A stretch of 6,783 nt of DNA, from assembly GCA_964609465.1 (NCBI GenBank), contig CAZSSQ010000129.1, forward strand, positions 1 through 6,783. The letters run 5' to 3'. Below the pieces are notes generated by a model. It had not been told where the DNA came from. It did no database searches and worked only from the letters and a program-made list of their open reading frames with translations. Within the stretch, counting starts at the first letter, position 1. Each line of letters begins with the position of its first letter. This document shows, in pieces, positions 5,180 to 6,783 of this stretch. This stretch comes from CAVSBT01 sp964609465 (GTDB lineage Bacteria > Chloroflexota > Dehalococcoidia > DSTF01 > JALHUB01). The translations under genes were made by a program, and so were the position numbers.

Positions 5180-5197
5180 GCCAGGCTAAAGCCCGAC
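5180..5197 (-). repeat. Solo CTNNAG-apex hairpin in the permease 3' region
   Basis: On the minus strand GTCGGGC (5197-5191) pairs with GCCTGGC (5186-5180) around TTTA as seven pairs, two of them G-U. On the plus strand the same positions give two mismatches. This suggests the structure, if selected, is kept in RNA from the minus strand, or that a former REP-like half is decaying by C-to-T changes. The stem begins about 43 bases after the permease stop. No GTAG foot is present. Confidence 0.45.
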
Positions 5198-5240
5198 CTT
5201 CCTTACTTATTGAGGTGCCAAGGTTCCACTGTTCCACCCC

Positions 5241-6338
5241 TCACCCCACCTGCCGTCTTAGCGTCAGGGACGCTATCACGACGAAGAAGGCGGCGAAGCC
5301 CACCAGCGCCAGGAAGTTGACGGCCACGCCGCCGTCCACGAGCCCGCGACCGCGGACCATGACGTCTCGCAGCGCCTCGTTCGAGTAGGTGAGGGGCAGG
5401 ATGTGGGCCACGCCCTGGAGCCAGCGGGGGAAGCTGTCGACGGGCCAGATGACGCCGCTCAACAGCCCCTGCGGCACGACGACGATGGGTATGAACTGCA
5501 CGGCCTGTAGCTCGGTGCGGGCGAAGGTGGAGAGGAAGATGCCCAGGTTCGCCGCGCCCACCGTCACGGCCACCACCAGCAGCAGCACCAGCGCCAGGTT
5601 GCCCGCATTCTCCACCCGGAGCACGAAGAGCGTCACCAGCAGGATCAGCGCCGCCTGGAGCACGGCGAAGATACCGAATCCGGCCACGTAGCCCAGCACC
5701 AGCTCGGCGCGGGTGGTCGGCGTCACCATCAGGCGCTCCAGGGTGCCGGCGGTGCGCTCTCGCAGGAAGCTGACGGCGGTGAGAAGGAAGACGAACAAGA
5801 AGGCGAAGAAGCCGATGAGGGGCGGCGCCTGGTAGTCGATGGTCTCGAAGTCCGGCCCGCCGTAGTAGTAGGTGACGGGCAGCTCGCTCGCCGCCGGTGG
5901 GGCCTGGGGCAGCGCCGAAGCCGTCGACACGGCCAGCGACGCCTGCTGCGCGATGCGCAGGATGGCCTTGCTTCGCTGTGGGTTCGAGCCTTCCAGCAGG
6001 ACGGACACGCCCGCCCCCTGGGCCGTCGGCGCGATGACGACGGCGCCGTCCAGCTTGTTGCCCTTTACATCTTCCTCCGCCTCGGCCCGCGACAGGTGGT
6101 ACGAGGTGACGCCGGCCTCCGAGAGGGTCTGGTCGAGCGCCTGGAGCGCGGGTGCCGCCGCGCCGCCCGTCTCGTCGACGAGGCCCAGCTTGATGCCGCC
6201 GGAGCTGGTGCGCAGGAGGTAGCCCACCAGCAGGATGACGATGGTGGGCACGGCGAAGACGAGGATGAGGGTGCGCGGGTCGCGGCGGAACTGCCGCACG
6301 ATGCGCAACGTCACCGCCCAGGTGCGCGCCGCACTCAT
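5241..6338 (-). CDS. ABC-2 type transporter permease (YbhR/YbhS/YhhJ-like)
   Basis: A 365-residue integral membrane protein forming the channel of an ABC exporter. Layout: a cytoplasmic N-terminal helix ending RQFRRDPRTL, TM1 at about 23-42, and a large extracytoplasmic domain (43-168). Five more hydrophobic segments follow at about 171-192, 213-240, 246-270, 282-300 and 340-360. RERTAGTLERLMVTP (193-207) is the family's cytoplasmic coupling motif, and ILPLTYSNEALRDVMVRG (313-330) is the typical C-terminal signature. The long ectodomain after TM1 places it in the six-TM ABC2_membrane_3 class linked to drug or lipid export; the substrate cannot be read. ATG 6338 lies inside the ATPase stop (ATGA overlap). 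On the minus strand GGAG (plus 6346-6349) sits 7 bases upstream as ribosome binding site. A longer open frame in another phase (5203-6375) is an Arg/Pro-rich shadow. Confidence 0.93.
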   Translation of the reverse strand: MSAARTWAVTLRIVRQFRRDPRTLILVFAVPTIVILLVGYLLRTSSGGIKLGLVDETGGAAAPALQALDQTLSEAGVTSYHLSRAEAEEDVKGNKLDGAVVIAPTAQGAGVSVLLEGSNPQRSKAILRIAQQASLAVSTASALPQAPPAASELPVTYYYGGPDFETIDYQAPPLIGFFAFLFVFLLTAVSFLRERTAGTLERLMVTPTTRAELVLGYVAGFGIFAVLQAALILLVTLFVLRVENAGNLALVLLLVVAVTVGAANLGIFLSTFARTELQAVQFIPIVVVPQGLLSGVIWPVDSFPRWLQGVAHILPLTYSNEALRDVMVRGRGLVDGGVAVNFLALVGFAAFFVVIASLTLRRQVG

Positions 6339-6783
6339 GCCCCGTCTCCCGCGAAGGCCAGGAACGCCTCCTCAAGCGTCGCCGTGCCGGCCCGCGAGCG
6401 CAGCTCGGCTGGCGCGCCCTCGGCCAGCAGGCGCCCGTCGCGCATGAGTATGAGGCGGTGGCAGCGTTCGGCCTCGTCCATGACGTGGCTGCTGAGGATA
6501 ATCGTTACCCCCTCGTCGTTCAGGCGGTGGAAGTAGGCCCAGAAGGCGGCCCGCAGCCGCGGGTCCACGCCCACCGTGGGCTCATCGAGCAGGAGGAGGC
6601 GGGGACGGTGGACCAGGGCGCAGGCCAGGGAGGTGCGCTGCCGCATGCCGCCGCTGAACGTCGATACCGGGCTGTCCGCCCGGTCGGCCAGCTCCACCAG
6701 GGCCAGCGTCTCGTCCACGGCCGCCCGGGAGTGGACGCCGTAGAGGCTGGCGAAGAAGGAGACGTTCTCGCGGGCGGTGAGCT
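6335..6783 (-). CDS. ABC transporter ATP-binding protein, 5'-truncated by the window edge
   Basis: This is the nucleotide-binding subunit that powers the permease encoded directly after it. The frame stays open to the window edge, reading LTARENVSFFASLYGVHSRAA before the GTG at 6718. That GTG is an internal Val, not the start. LTARENVSFFASLYG is the segment that follows the Q-loop in drug-type ABC ATPases. Next come the signature FSGGMRQR, Walker B LLLLDEPT with catalytic Glu, the D-loop VGVDP and the switch-His region ILSSHVMDEAERC, then LILMRDGRLLAEGAPAEL. The Walker A region and Q-loop lie outside the window. The C terminus (LEEAFLAFAGDGA) is short, and the TGA stop overlaps the permease ATG by four bases, so the two are very likely translationally coupled in the order ATPase then permease. 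The substrate is unknown; the DrrA/CcmA/YbhF-like group is the closest match by motif. Confidence 0.95.
   Translation of the reverse strand, partial: LTARENVSFFASLYGVHSRAAVDETLALVELADRADSPVSTFSGGMRQRTSLACALVHRPRLLLLDEPTVGVDPRLRAAFWAYFHRLNDEGVTIILSSHVMDEAERCHRLILMRDGRLLAEGAPAELRSRAGTATLEEAFLAFAGDGA

Larger units (their letters stand above)
5049..5229. repeat. Direct repeat pair flanking REP-like unit 3
   Basis: GGTTCCAAGGTTCAAC (5049-5064) and GGTGCCAAGGTTCCAC (5214-5229) match at 14 of 16 positions, exactly 165 bases apart, with nine identical bases CCAAGGTTC in the middle. The left copy contains GGTTC twice, and the right copy runs into a doubled GTTCCAC. The pair brackets unit 3 and the solo hairpin. 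It could be a duplicated insertion target, or simply a low-complexity GGTTCC-type repeat. Confidence 0.45.
4619..5240. other. 622-bp non-coding region between convergent genes, rich in hairpin repeats
   Basis: Neither strand shows a credible gene here; the one open frame entering it (minus, 4424-4687) is an antisense shadow of the thiolase. The stretch holds eight CTNNAG-apex hairpins, three GTAG...CTAC units, a 155-bp imperfect inverted repeat and a 14/16 direct repeat, described separately. Around 4820-4880 and 4941-5040 the base composition is noticeably less GC-rich than the genes. No hairpin is followed by a good T-tract, so a dedicated terminator for either gene is not identified. Confidence 0.85.

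Noticed and set aside
4638..5197. CRISPR array
   Set aside because: The hairpins are not identical repeats, spacing is irregular, and there are no unique spacers of constant length or nearby cas genes.
4619..5240. Intrinsic terminators of the thiolase or permease
   Set aside because: Stems are abundant, but none is directly followed by a convincing T-tract on the relevant strand. The best, the minus strand of 4753-4774 with a TTTT five or more bases on, is too weak and too far from the permease.
4619..5240. tRNA or other classical RNA gene suggested by the cloverleaf-like fold at 4645-4696
   Set aside because: The branched fold lacks tRNA landmarks (no TTCGA loop, no anticodon arm of proper size, no CCA-compatible acceptor) and shares the apex of the neighbouring repeats.
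5203..6375. 390-codon minus-strand frame longer than the permease frame
   Set aside because: Its product is dominated by Arg, Gly, Pro and Ala with no membrane segments, while the overlapping 5241-6338 frame encodes a clear six-TM ABC-2 permease with family motifs.
6716..6718. GTG as start of the ABC ATPase
   Set aside because: The frame continues upstream to the edge with LTARENVSFFASLYG, a conserved ABC ATPase segment, so the real start is outside the window.

Overview
The window is a GC-rich, densely coding bacterial segment, probably from a metagenome-assembled scaffold, because one gene is interrupted by a run of exactly 100 Ns. Strong G/C preference at third codon positions, GTG/TTG codon use and the style of the intergenic GTAG...CTAC hairpins would fit Chloroflexota (Dehalococcoidia-like) or another high-GC environmental lineage. 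That assignment is a weak inference; no marker here fixes the phylum.

Layout, left to right. (1) The 3' three quarters of purH (1-1229, +), cut by the left window edge, followed at once by two small GC-rich hairpins. (2) A GalT-like HIT-superfamily protein (1309-2409, +) with an intact HxHxQ active-site motif but no CxxC zinc site. (3) A family 2 glycosyltransferase of the dolichyl/polyprenyl-phosphate sugar synthase type (2514-3368, +), starting at TTG, carrying a short palindromic repeat inside its reading frame and interrupted by the N gap at 3232-3331. (4) A complete acetyl-CoA acetyltransferase-type thiolase (3440-4618, +) with all catalytic residues. (5) A 622-bp non-coding region (4619-5240) between convergent transcription units. 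(6) On the minus strand, an ABC-2 type exporter: the C-terminal part of the ATPase (6335-6783, cut by the right edge) and its permease (5241-6338), coupled by a 4-bp ATGA overlap.

The genes do not form one obvious pathway. purH is purine biosynthesis. The GalT-like protein and the glycosyltransferase could both belong to nucleotide-sugar or glycan metabolism. The thiolase is acyl-CoA/acetoacetyl-CoA metabolism. The ABC pair is a separate exporter operon.

The most unusual part is the intergenic region. It holds eight hairpins with different stems, all with the same apex hexamer CTNNAG (C-G closing a TNNA tetraloop). Six of them, or seven counting a branched hairpin, are arranged in three units each closed by GTAG...CTAC arms that are complementary within a unit but differ between units. 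This is the architecture of REP/BIME elements moved by REP-associated tyrosine transposases, and one unit sits in the middle of a 155-bp imperfect inverted repeat. No transposase gene is in the window.
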